Part shown: positions 1 through 6,663 of the stretch, in pieces
How positions within the stretch are numbered: position 1 is the stretch's first letter
Layout: each line of letters opens with the position of its first letter
Assembly (NCBI RefSeq): GCF_016612535.1
Contig: NZ_JAENXS010000002.1
Coordinates: 1,116,001 to 1,180,000 of the forward strand
Length of the DNA stretch: 64,000 nt
Reading direction: 5' to 3'
Source of the DNA: Bradyrhizobium diazoefficiens
GTDB lineage: Bacteria; Pseudomonadota; Alphaproteobacteria; Rhizobiales; Xanthobacteraceae
The notes under the pieces: model-generated
Seen by the model: the letters and a program-made list of their open reading frames with translations, nothing else
The model's database searches: none
Told to the model about the DNA's origin: nothing
Translations under genes and position numbers: made by a program

Positions 1-215
1 CTTTTGGCGAGATGGCGCTGCTTGAAGCCATCCGCTCCGCCGACGTGTTCGCGGATATGGCGGCGACCGCTTTCGAGATTCCGCTTAGGGATTTCGAACG
101 CTTCCGCAGACAGCATCCCCACGCCAGCGAACGCATCATGCGCAACCTGGCGCAGCTGCTGGCCGATCGCCTGATCGTCGCCAACACCAAGGTGGACATC
201 CTGACGTCGACGTAA
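1..215 (+). CDS. C-terminal end of a cyclic-nucleotide-binding-domain protein (partial)
   Basis: The reading frame is open from the window edge and ends at 215, so only about the last 70 residues are seen. They start FGEMALLEAIRSADVFAD, which matches the phosphate-binding-cassette end of a Crp/cNMP-binding fold (FGEMALL followed by R-x-A-D-V), and continue into a helix ending LADRLIVANTKVDILTST. In this bacterial group such tails occur on glutaminases and on other enzymes fused to STAS/cNMP domains. The N-terminal partner is outside the window, so the full function cannot be stated. No DNA-binding helix follows the cassette, which argues against a Crp/Fnr regulator. Confidence 0.6.
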   Translation, partial: FGEMALLEAIRSADVFADMAATAFEIPLRDFERFRRQHPHASERIMRNLAQLLADRLIVANTKVDILTST

Positions 216-230
216 TGTGCCGAGGTTTCT

Positions 231-257
231 TCACTTCTCCCCGACGGGGAGAGGTGA
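231..257. terminator. Hairpin between two convergent genes, likely bidirectional terminator
   Basis: A 12-bp inverted repeat (one wobble mismatch) with a 3-nt loop lies 15 bp after the plus-strand stop at 215 and 24 bp before the minus-strand stop at 282. Its arms are TCACTTCTCCCC and GGGGAGAGGTGA. Its place between convergent genes fits a shared terminator, but there is no clear T-run. Confidence 0.45.
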
Positions 258-281
258 TCCCGTCCCTACTCGCACCTTGCT

Positions 282-584
282 TTAGCGGCTTGCCGCCTCG
301 CTGATCCGTCGCTTGATCTTGGCGGCGCTGGCCTCGAGCAATTCGGATGGCTGCTGGCCGGTCGCGGCGCACAGGCAGGCCCAGTAGTAGATGACATCGC
401 CGAGCTCTTCGACGAGACCGGCCTTGTCGAGCCAGTCATCGCGCAGCAGCTTCTTGATGTGTTCGGCGACCTCGCCGGATTCACCGGCGAGACCGAGCCC
501 GAGATAGGACAACCGCTCGTTCGAGGGATTCTCATCGACTTTCGCAATGCTTGCGGCCCAGGCCGCATATTCGTCGATGGTCAT
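282..584 (-). CDS. MazG-like nucleotide pyrophosphohydrolase
   Basis: This 100-residue protein has the all-alpha MazG/dCTPase-like layout. It carries an ExxE pair in GESGEVAEH (E35, E38) and an ExxD pair in EELGDVIYYW (E60, D63), which in the family bind Mg2+ and the nucleotide triphosphate. Members hydrolyse non-canonical or surplus (d)NTPs to monophosphate and pyrophosphate in the cytoplasm. The length is that of the short single-domain MazG-like class, not two-domain E. coli MazG. It sits 28 bp downstream of the AhpD-like gene on the same strand and could be cotranscribed. The precise nucleotide substrate cannot be read from sequence. Confidence 0.75.
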   Translation of the reverse strand: MTIDEYAAWAASIAKVDENPSNERLSYLGLGLAGESGEVAEHIKKLLRDDWLDKAGLVEELGDVIYYWACLCAATGQQPSELLEASAAKIKRRISEAASR

Positions 585-612
585 GACGTCCCTCGCAAGC
601 CAAGCTTTCGGT

Positions 613-1140
613 TCAGCCGACCACTTCCGTCACCGGCTGGAGATCGATGTCGAATGTCTCGAGGAATTTCGAGGTCATGATGTAGAAGCCGACGGAGAGC
701 TGAAGTTCGACCAGTGCTGCCGGCGTCAGCTTCGACGCGATCGCCTTGAAGGTCGCGTCGGTCGGCTTGTTCAGTCTGATGATCTCGTCGGTGAAGGCGA
801 GCGCGGCGCTCTGCACCTCATTGAAGCAGGACGCCGCCTGCCAGTTCTCGAGCGCCTCGTTCTGCGCGTCGGTGACACCGACATTCTTGCCGATACGCTT
901 GTGCGCGACGATTTCATACGGGGCCTCGCACAGGATGCCGGTGCGCGTGATTGCAAGCTCGCGCACGATCGGATCGAGCTCGCCCTTGTGGCGGATTGCG
1001 CCGCCGAGGCGGCAGTACTGCTCGAAATAGCTCGGCGAATGCGACATCATCCGGAAGATGTTGGCATTGCGGTTCTTGTCGAGGATTTCGCGGGTGCGGT
1101 CGGATGCCTTGGACGGATCACTGTAGTCGATGCGGGCCAT
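613..1140 (-). CDS. Carboxymuconolactone decarboxylase / AhpD-like family protein
   Basis: The 175-residue protein has an AhpD-like all-helical fold. The family core is seen as RELAITRTGILCEAPYEIVAH, with C71, E76 and H80. The second Cys of the CxxC pair used by AhpD peroxidase partners is absent, so alkylhydroperoxidase activity of the AhpD type is unlikely. Close relatives are annotated only as carboxymuconolactone decarboxylase family proteins with unknown substrates. A strong start (ATG at 1140) follows a purine-rich stretch. A 274-bp gap upstream probably holds its promoter. Function beyond family membership is not known. Confidence 0.75.
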   Translation of the reverse strand: MARIDYSDPSKASDRTREILDKNRNANIFRMMSHSPSYFEQYCRLGGAIRHKGELDPIVRELAITRTGILCEAPYEIVAHKRIGKNVGVTDAQNEALENWQAASCFNEVQSAALAFTDEIIRLNKPTDATFKAIASKLTPAALVELQLSVGFYIMTSKFLETFDIDLQPVTEVVG

Positions 1141-1414
1141 GATTTACCTTGAGTTTTTCCTGAAGCTTTTGATGCTTATTGTCGTTGCCGGAATAAGTTC
1201 CCCAAAACTGTATTCGCGCTCGACCGCAGGAGCAACATGATCGAGTCAAAATGCCGCCGCATTGCTGATCGACCTTGATACAGTCGATATTCGCCGCGTG
1301 GGGTCCTAAATCGCGGCGATGATCGAAGTGGGGTGTTCCGAGTAAAAACAATTGGCCGTCGGGTGCGCTCACCGCGCAACGATGAGTCACGCCCAAGTCT
1401 AGGGAGAAAACGGC

Positions 1415-1516
1415 ATGAAGGAAGCCACTAAGGGGGCGGCCTCGGGAGCGCTCGCGCATATGCTGGCGGTGATGGCGATGCTCGTCATCGCCAGCGTCTT
1501 GTTCTACGGGCGTTAG
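1415..1516 (+). CDS. Small single-pass membrane protein, 33 residues
   Basis: ATG at 1415 is preceded by the purine-rich ribosome site AGGGAGA (1401-1407). The frame encodes a charged N-terminus (MKEATKG), then a hydrophobic span of about 17 residues (roughly 14-31, MLAVMAMLVIASVLFYG), and ends in Arg before TAG. This is the typical make-up of small rhizobial membrane peptides. It stands alone between a divergent AhpD-like gene and a repeat-rich gap. No function can be given. Evidence is the ribosome site, start, hydrophobic segment and clean stop. Confidence 0.5.
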   Translation: MKEATKGAASGALAHMLAVMAMLVIASVLFYGR

Positions 1517-1532
1517 TTAGAGTTTTACAGTT

Positions 1533-1617
1533 TTCGTCATTCCGGGGTGGCTCTCGCACAAGCCAGGCCCAGAATACCCGTTCCAGGCTCGGTCCGATGA
1601 CCGCCCCCGAATGACGA
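1533..1617. repeat. Intergenic repeat of the CGTCATTCCGGGG type
   Basis: The stretch opens with CGTCATTCCGGGG and closes with CCCCCGAATGACG, forming imperfect inverted ends around GC-rich DNA with no coding frame. A related unit (CCCGGAATGACG) occurs at 46667-46678. Such elements are scattered in intergenic DNA of Bradyrhizobium-type genomes. Confidence 0.4.
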
Positions 1618-1648
1618 ATCCCACCGCCCCTGGCAGTAGCTCCTGGCG

Positions 1649-1735
1649 GTAGCCCGGATGGAGCGCAGCGCAATCCGGGAAAGTCTATCCGCGAGGTGAG
1701 AACCCCGGATTTCGCTGCGCTCCATCCGAGCTACA
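1649..1735. repeat. Palindromic intergenic repeat, family A copy 1
   Basis: The left arm starting GTAGCCCGGATGGAGCGCAG (1649-1679) is answered by an inverted right arm ending CGCTCCATCCGAGCTAC (1703-1735), so transcripts can fold into a long hairpin. The left 31 bp recur exactly at 15314-15344. It lies just past the stop of the minus-strand DUF35 gene (1755) and could end transcription there. Confidence 0.75.
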
Positions 1736-1754
1736 CATCAGCATCCAAATCCCA

Positions 1755-2114
1755 CTATTTCTCTTTGGCGAAAAACGGCACGAACCTCCCGGCAAAGGGC
1801 CTAAAGCCCGCAGACACTTCGTCACCGATGACGAGATCGTTCTCGCCATGCGCCATCATGCGAAAACCCTCGGCGCAATCGACCAGCAGGATGTTGTAGG
1901 GCACGTGCGCGCGCGTCTCGGGCGTGGCGGCGCGGCAAACCAGCGAGGTCGCGTACACCCTGCCCTTGCCGCTGGCGCGCTGCTCTTGCGGGTCGGACGC
2001 ACCGCAGGCAGCACAGAAGGCGCGATGGAAATATTGCACATGGCGGCATGAGGTGCAGGTCTGGTAGGTGATGGCCTCTTCGCCCTTGGTCCAGTCCGCC
2101 AGACGCTCGCTCAT
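1755..2114 (-). CDS. DUF35 zinc-ribbon/OB-fold protein, partner of the adjacent thiolase-like protein
   Basis: The 119-residue protein has an N-terminal zinc ribbon with C20, C23, C34 and C37 (CTSC and CAAC), followed by an OB-fold domain (GRVYATSLVCRA to SAGFRPFAGRFVPFF). This is the ChsH2/DUF35 architecture, which binds acyl-CoA and docks onto thiolase-like partners. Its ATG overlaps the stop of the upstream thiolase-like gene by 4 bp (ATGA), so the two are translationally coupled and probably form a complex. The frame stays open further upstream, but that extension only shadows the thiolase gene. The substrate is unknown. Confidence 0.85.
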   Translation of the reverse strand: MSERLADWTKGEEAITYQTCTSCRHVQYFHRAFCAACGASDPQEQRASGKGRVYATSLVCRAATPETRAHVPYNILLVDCAEGFRMMAHGENDLVIGDEVSAGFRPFAGRFVPFFAKEK

Positions 2115-3247
2115 CGCACCCGCTCCAAAAACATGCTGACATGCGACGACAGCACGCCGCCGTCGCCGTGCAGCAGCGCGATCGATGCATCCCGCACCTG
2201 GCGGTTTGCCGCCCGCCCCGTCATCTGCAAATGCGCCTCGACCAGATGCGCCATGGCGCCGCCAACGCCGCAATGGCCGTAGCTGAGCAGGCCGCCATGG
2301 GTGTTGAGCGGCATCGCGCCGTCGCGGCTGAAATGGCCGGAGCGGACGCGGGCGGCCGCCTCGCCGCGCCCGGCGAGGCCGAGGTCCTCCAGCAGCATCG
2401 CAAGCGTGATGGTGAAGCTGTCGTAGATCGCGGCGTAGCGCACGTCCGAGATCGCAAGGCCGGTGGCCTCCCTGGCGCGGGCGATGGATATCTCGGCGCC
2501 GAGTTCGCTCAAGGCGGGCGCGGCCGTGACATGCTGATGGGTGTGCGCCTGCGCGCAGCCGCGGATGCGCACGCCGGTCTCGCCGGTCCTTTCGCGGCTG
2601 ATGACGAAGGCTGCGCCACCGTCGGAGACCGGACAGCAATCCAGCAGCTTGAGCGGCATCGCCACCGGCTTCGAGGCCATGACGTCGGTAACCGTGATGG
2701 CATCGTGGAATTGCGCGCCGGGATGGGTGCAGGCGTGGGCACGCATCAGCACTGCGAATTCGGCGAGGTCCTGTTCGGTCACGCCATATTCGTGCATGTA
2801 CCTGTTAGCAACGAGGCCGTAATAGGCGGGAATGGTCGGCCCAAGCGGCACCTCATAGTCGGGATGGCCGACCTGCGCCAAGGCCTGGATCGAGGCGTCG
2901 CGGCTCTGCCCGGTGAGACGGTTCTCGCCGGCGACCACGAGCACGTTGCGCGCGACTCCGGCTTCGACCAGATGATGTGCCAGCATCGTCATCGCGAGGC
3001 CCGTGGCGCCGCCGACCTGCACGGCGTGGGCGTAGCTCGGGCGGATACCAAAATGCTCGGCGAAGACGGTCGCCAGCATGATGTGCGGCGAGACGGCGGA
3101 GTAGCCGCAGAGGATGCCGTCGATCTCGGCGCGCTTGAGCCCGGCATCGTCGAGCGCGGCTTGCGCCGCCCTGCTCATCAGGTCGAGCGAGGACGAGCCT
3201 TCGTGCTTGCCGTAAGGCGTGAGGCCGACGCCGATGATGAAGCTCAT
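2111..3247 (-). CDS. Thiolase-fold protein lacking the nucleophilic Cys (Ltp2/SCP-x-like, possible acyl-CoA aldolase)
   Basis: This 378-residue protein has the thiolase fold from ITGVGLTPYG-like N-terminus to the C-terminal GH motif (GHCGVGGA, H325). The position of the catalytic Cys (NACATG in the second thiolase of this window) reads VGGATG here (G80), and the usual HDCFT His is replaced by YDSFT (Y275). These changes are seen in thiolase-like retro-aldolases such as Ltp2, which work with a DUF35 partner and use Tyr instead of Cys. The next gene is exactly such a DUF35 protein, with a 4-bp overlap. A role in C-C cleavage of a 3-hydroxyacyl-CoA is inferred; a non-catalytic lipid-transfer role is the alternative. 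Confidence 0.8.
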   Translation of the reverse strand: MSFIIGVGLTPYGKHEGSSSLDLMSRAAQAALDDAGLKRAEIDGILCGYSAVSPHIMLATVFAEHFGIRPSYAHAVQVGGATGLAMTMLAHHLVEAGVARNVLVVAGENRLTGQSRDASIQALAQVGHPDYEVPLGPTIPAYYGLVANRYMHEYGVTEQDLAEFAVLMRAHACTHPGAQFHDAITVTDVMASKPVAMPLKLLDCCPVSDGGAAFVISRERTGETGVRIRGCAQAHTHQHVTAAPALSELGAEISIARAREATGLAISDVRYAAIYDSFTITLAMLLEDLGLAGRGEAAARVRSGHFSRDGAMPLNTHGGLLSYGHCGVGGAMAHLVEAHLQMTGRAANRQVRDASIALLHGDGGVLSSHVSMFLERVR

Positions 3248-3315
3248 GATGGCCTCCCCGGGCAGTCATTCCAGGGTGCGACGAAGTCGCGAGCTCTGAC
3301 GCACAATTGCAGCCG

Positions 3316-3522
3316 CTATTTCTTCTCGCGGGATTCGCGGATCTTGATGAGACGGTCGAGATCCTCGTTCTGCTGGTTGATGCGGTCGGCGATGCGCGAC
3401 TCGTTCTGCTCGCCGGAAGCAGCCGCGGCCTGCTCGATCAGCTGGCGGATATTGTCCTCGAGGATCGCGATGCGATCGTTAAGGGCTTCCATCGACAATG
3501 AGTCTTCGTAGTTATTGCTCAT
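3316..3522 (-). CDS. Small coiled-coil protein of unknown function
   Basis: The 68-residue product starting MSNNYEDSLSMEALNDR is almost entirely helical and charged, with heptad-like spacing (ALNDRIAILEDNIRQLIEQ, then ADRINQQNEDLDRLIKIRE). It resembles SlyX-sized coiled-coil proteins but cannot be assigned to them. An in-frame ATG seven codons upstream is possible; the inner ATG is preferred because it sits right at the acidic start typical of relatives. It follows the thiolase genes on the same strand but is upstream of them, about 70 bp away. Confidence 0.6.
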   Translation of the reverse strand: MSNNYEDSLSMEALNDRIAILEDNIRQLIEQAAAASGEQNESRIADRINQQNEDLDRLIKIRESREKK

Positions 3523-3601
3523 GATGCAGTCCCTGCAAATCAATCAAGAGCGTTAAGGTGCGCAAAGCGGAGCGTGCCCACCATGATCTAGCGCAAAGGC
3601 C

Positions 3602-3721
3602 GTAGGGTGGGTTAGCCGAAGGCGTAACCCACCTCTTTGTTTTCCGCCCCGGAGAGCGAAGATGGTGGGTTACGCCCGGCGGTTTGCGCTTCGCGCAATC
3701 CGAAGGGCTAACCCACCCTAC
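3602..3721. repeat. Palindromic intergenic repeat, family B copy 1
   Basis: The element opens with GTAGGGTGGGTTAGCCGAAG and closes with the inverted CTAACCCACCCTAC, with inner arms GGTGGGTTACGCC and GGCGTAACCCACC. The first 32 bp (3602-3633) recur exactly at 42519-42550. It fills the gap between the small coiled-coil gene and the stop of the second thiolase gene (3728), where it may act as a terminator or RNA-processing hairpin. Confidence 0.8.
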
Positions 3722-3727
3722 AAGAGA

Positions 3728-4897
3728 TTACTTCAGCGGCTCCAGCACGGAAACGTAATTGGCGACCGCGGCGCCGCCCATGTTGAAGATGCCGCCAAGC
3801 TTGGCATTTTTGAGCTGCATGCCCTCGGGCGCCTGTCCCGCGAGCTGCATCGCGGTCATCACGTGCATGGAAACGCCGGTGGCGCCGATCGGATGGCCCT
3901 TGGACTTCAGGCCGCCGGACGGATTGACCGGCAGCTTGCCGTCCTTCAGCGTCCAGCCTTCCTTGATGGCGCGGGCGCCCTGCCCCTTCGGCGTCAGGCC
4001 CATCGCTTCGTATTCGATCAGCTCGGCGACGGTGAAGCAGTCATGGGTCTCGACGAAGGAGAGATCAGACAGCGTGACCCCGGCCTGCTCCAGCGCACGC
4101 TGCCAGGCGACCGTGCAGCCCTCGAACTGGAGGATGTCGCGCTTGGACATCGGCAGGAAGTCCTGCGCATGCGCGGTGGCGCGGAATCCGATCGACTTGC
4201 TCATACCCTTGGCGGTCTCGGCATCAGCCAGCACCAATGCGGCAGCGCCATCGGAGACCAGCGAGCAATCGGTGCGCTTCAGGGGACCTGCAACGTAAGG
4301 GTTCTTCTCGCTCTCGGCGCGGCAGAACTCGAAACCGAAATCCTTGCGCATCTGGGCGAAGGGATTGGCGACGCCGTTCTTGTGGTTCTTGGCCGCGATC
4401 AGCGCCAGCGCGTCGGATTGGTCGCCGTATTTCTGGAAATAGGAGCTGGCGATCTTGCCGAAGACGCCGGCGAAGCCGCCAACCGTGTCGCCGTCCTCCG
4501 GCAAATAGGACGCCTTCAGCAGGTTCTTGCCGATCTCGGCGCCCGGCGTGCGCGTCATCTGCTCGACGCCAACGACCAGCACGATCTTGGCCGCACCTGC
4601 CGCGATCGCGCGCAGGCCCTGGTGCACGGCCGCGGAGCCGGTGGCGCAGGCGTTCTCGACGCGGGTGGCCGGCTTGAAGCGCAGCTTCGGGTCGGCCTGG
4701 AGCACCAGCGAGGCGGTAAAGTCCTGTGCCGAGAAGCCGGCGTTGAAATGGCCGAGCACGATTTCGTCGACATCGGAGGCCGAAATGCCGGCGTCCGCCA
4801 TCGCCTCGTTGGCGACGCGGGTGACCAGGCTTTCGACGGTTTCAGTGTCGAACTTGCCGAACGGCGTATGCGCCCATCCGACGATGCTGGCGGTCAT
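3728..4897 (-). CDS. Acetyl-CoA acetyltransferase / thiolase family protein
   Basis: The 389-residue thiolase keeps a full catalytic set: the nucleophile C84 in ENACATGSAAV, H285 in THDCFTVAE, and H335 in KSKGHPIGATG. The HDCFT form and the C-terminal FNMGGAAVANY (without the usual C-x-G Cys) place it near the SCP-2/acetyl-CoA C-acyltransferase branch. It would cleave or form 3-ketoacyl-CoA with CoA in the cytoplasm. It is a single gene after a 59-bp gap from the sugar-acid operon, and lies upstream of the Cys-less thiolase pair on the same strand, so the three could serve one beta-oxidation-like route. The substrate is unknown. Confidence 0.85.
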   Translation of the reverse strand: MTASIVGWAHTPFGKFDTETVESLVTRVANEAMADAGISASDVDEIVLGHFNAGFSAQDFTASLVLQADPKLRFKPATRVENACATGSAAVHQGLRAIAAGAAKIVLVVGVEQMTRTPGAEIGKNLLKASYLPEDGDTVGGFAGVFGKIASSYFQKYGDQSDALALIAAKNHKNGVANPFAQMRKDFGFEFCRAESEKNPYVAGPLKRTDCSLVSDGAAALVLADAETAKGMSKSIGFRATAHAQDFLPMSKRDILQFEGCTVAWQRALEQAGVTLSDLSFVETHDCFTVAELIEYEAMGLTPKGQGARAIKEGWTLKDGKLPVNPSGGLKSKGHPIGATGVSMHVMTAMQLAGQAPEGMQLKNAKLGGIFNMGGAAVANYVSVLEPLK

Positions 4898-4956
4898 GGT
4901 TGTTCTCCCTGGCGATCTCTTGCTGACCTAAGTCTTAGCCCAAGGATGGCAAGACT

Positions 4957-5607
4957 TCACCCGGCTTTCAACGCCTGGAGGGTGCGCTGGCAGATGGCAG
5001 TTATGCCGGCCCAGTTCCCGGCCCTGATCTCCGCCGTCGGGCAGAGCCAGGAACCGCCGACCGCGACCACATTGGGCTCGGCAAGCCAGGTCGCCGCATT
5101 GGCCTCGCCGACGCCGCCGGTCGGGCAGAACCGTACGTTCGGAAACGGCCCGCCCAGCGCCCGCAGCCCCTTGATGCCGCCGGCCTGCTCGGCCGGGAAG
5201 AATTTTGCGACGTCGAAGCCGTAGGACAGAGCCGTCATCAGTTCGGACGCCGTGGCAATGCCTGGCGCAAACGGCAGGGAGCTATCGGTGGCGGCCTTCA
5301 ACAGATCGGGGGTCAGACCCGGGCTGATGCCGAACTTGACGCCGAGCTTCTCGACTCGGGTGAAGTCGGCCGGATTGAGAATCGTGCCGATGCCGACGTT
5401 CGCCTCGGGGACTTCGGCCATCATCGCCCTCGCTGCCTCGATCGCAACGGGGGTGCGCAGGGTCACCTCCAGCGTGCGGACGCCGCCGGCAACCAGCGCA
5501 CGCGCCAGCGGCACGGCATCCTGGATCCGCTCGATGGTGAGGACGGGAATGACGGTCGCGGCCTTGAACAGCGCGACGAGGTGGTTCTGTTGAGCAGTCG
5601 TGGTCAT
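4957..5607 (-). CDS. eda: 2-dehydro-3-deoxy-phosphogluconate (KDPG) aldolase
   Basis: The 216-residue class I aldolase splits KDPG (or KDPGal) into pyruvate and glyceraldehyde 3-phosphate. E47 in LEVTLRT and the Schiff-base lysine K135 in KFFPAE are both present, as are the glycine-rich phosphate sites GIGT and PTGGV. The ATG at 5607 is chosen over a longer upstream frame because MTTTAQQNHLVALF matches the normal family N-terminus. It is the last gene of a seven-gene operon, 28 bp after the KDG kinase, and provides the final step of the pathway. Confidence 0.92.
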   Translation of the reverse strand: MTTTAQQNHLVALFKAATVIPVLTIERIQDAVPLARALVAGGVRTLEVTLRTPVAIEAARAMMAEVPEANVGIGTILNPADFTRVEKLGVKFGISPGLTPDLLKAATDSSLPFAPGIATASELMTALSYGFDVAKFFPAEQAGGIKGLRALGGPFPNVRFCPTGGVGEANAATWLAEPNVVAVGGSWLCPTAEIRAGNWAGITAICQRTLQALKAG

Positions 5608-5635
5608 ATTGGCTTTCGTTTCACTTGGTCGCTTG

Positions 5636-6640
5636 TCACTTGGTCGCTTGACGCGTGGTCGCCGGCCGGTGCCGTTTCTTCGGCGGCATGGCATAGCCGG
5701 GAATGATGGCGCCGGGATAGCAGATCACGAGGCTGGCCAGCCGATGCCCGGCCTGCGCCGCCTCAACGGGATCGGAACCGCCGAGCCGGGCCGCGATATA
5801 GGCCGCGGCGAAGCTGTCACCGGCCGCCGTGGTGTCAACCACCGGTTTGGTCATTGGTTCGGCACGGACTTCGTAGGTAGTCCCCGGGAAGCGCAGCAGG
5901 CTGACGGGTTCGGCAAGCCGGAACACCAACTCAGGCGTGGGAATGCGCGCCATCAATTGCTCACGGCTCTCGCCGGGATAGAGCGCGAGCAGATCCTCGG
6001 TCGAGGTCAGCACGATATCGGCGGCCGCAAACGCTGCGGCAAACACCTCGCGCGCGACATCGCGATCGGGCCAGCCGCGTGCGCGAAAATTGGTGTCGAA
6101 GACGAAGCGGGTGCCGAGCAGGCGCGCGCGCTTGATCGCCGCGAACAGGCGCTCGCGGCCGGGCGCGTCGTAGATCGAGAGCGTGATCGCGGAGAGATAG
6201 ACGATGTCGTAGCTCATCAGCGAGTTGAGCAGCTCGTCGGTTTCCGGCAGGCTCATCAGCTGGCGCGCCGCCGCGCTGTCGCGCCAGTGGAAGAACTGGC
6301 GCTCGCCCTTCGCATCCAGCTGGATCATGTAGAGGCCGGGCAGCTTGCCCGGCAGCCGCACGACGCGGCGGGTGCCGACGCCCTCTGCAGTCCAGGCCGC
6401 GATCATCTCCTCGCTCAAGCCGTCATCGCCGAGCGCGGTGAGATAATCGACCTTGACCTCGAGCCGCGCCAGATACACCGCCGTGTTGAGGGTGTCGCCG
6501 CCGAAGCCGCGCGAGTACAGGCCACCGCCCTGCCCGGCAGACTGTCCGGAGGAATGTCCCGCGGAATGTCCCGCAGAATGTCCCCCCTGGGCCTGCCGGA
6601 GCTCGACCATGCATTCACCGATGCAAGCAACGCTCGCCAT
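5636..6640 (-). CDS. kdgK: 2-dehydro-3-deoxygluconate kinase (PfkB family) with N-terminal repeat insert
   Basis: This ribokinase-type sugar kinase makes KDPG from 2-keto-3-deoxygluconate and ATP. Its N-terminal signature is GFGGDTLNTAVYLARL and its C-terminal signature is DTTAAGDSFAAAYIA, with the catalytic Asp in GDS. Between strand 1 (CIGECMVELRQ) and the substrate motif (LYSRGFGGDT) lies an unusual tetrapeptide repeat (HSAG, HSAG, HSSG, QSAG; residues 21-36). It is encoded by 12-bp tandem units at 6539-6586 and has no counterpart in ordinary KDG kinases. The product is 334 residues, slightly longer than usual, with a basic tail. It stands 23 bp downstream of the DenD-like gene. Confidence 0.9.
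   Translation of the reverse strand: MASVACIGECMVELRQAQGGHSAGHSAGHSSGQSAGQGGGLYSRGFGGDTLNTAVYLARLEVKVDYLTALGDDGLSEEMIAAWTAEGVGTRRVVRLPGKLPGLYMIQLDAKGERQFFHWRDSAAARQLMSLPETDELLNSLMSYDIVYLSAITLSIYDAPGRERLFAAIKRARLLGTRFVFDTNFRARGWPDRDVAREVFAAAFAAADIVLTSTEDLLALYPGESREQLMARIPTPELVFRLAEPVSLLRFPGTTYEVRAEPMTKPVVDTTAAGDSFAAAYIAARLGGSDPVEAAQAGHRLASLVICYPGAIIPGYAMPPKKRHRPATTRQATK
6539..6586. repeat. 12-bp in-frame tandem repeat inside the KDG kinase gene
   Basis: Two exact copies of GGAATGTCCCGC (6551-6562, 6563-6574) are followed by a near copy (6575-6586) and preceded by a degenerate one (6539-6550). A change in copy number keeps the reading frame and adds or removes four residues in the loop that precedes the GGDT sugar-binding motif. 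Confidence 0.85.
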
Positions 6641-6663
6641 TACTCTACCCGCTCAGTCACAGA

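Noticed and set aside
613..1140. AhpD alkylhydroperoxidase partner
   Set aside because: Only one Cys is present at the active site where AhpD needs CxxC, so the peroxidase role was not assigned.
3662..5224. A 520-codon plus-strand open frame over the second thiolase and aldolase
   Set aside because: It is antisense to genes with intact catalytic residues and begins inside a repeat element.
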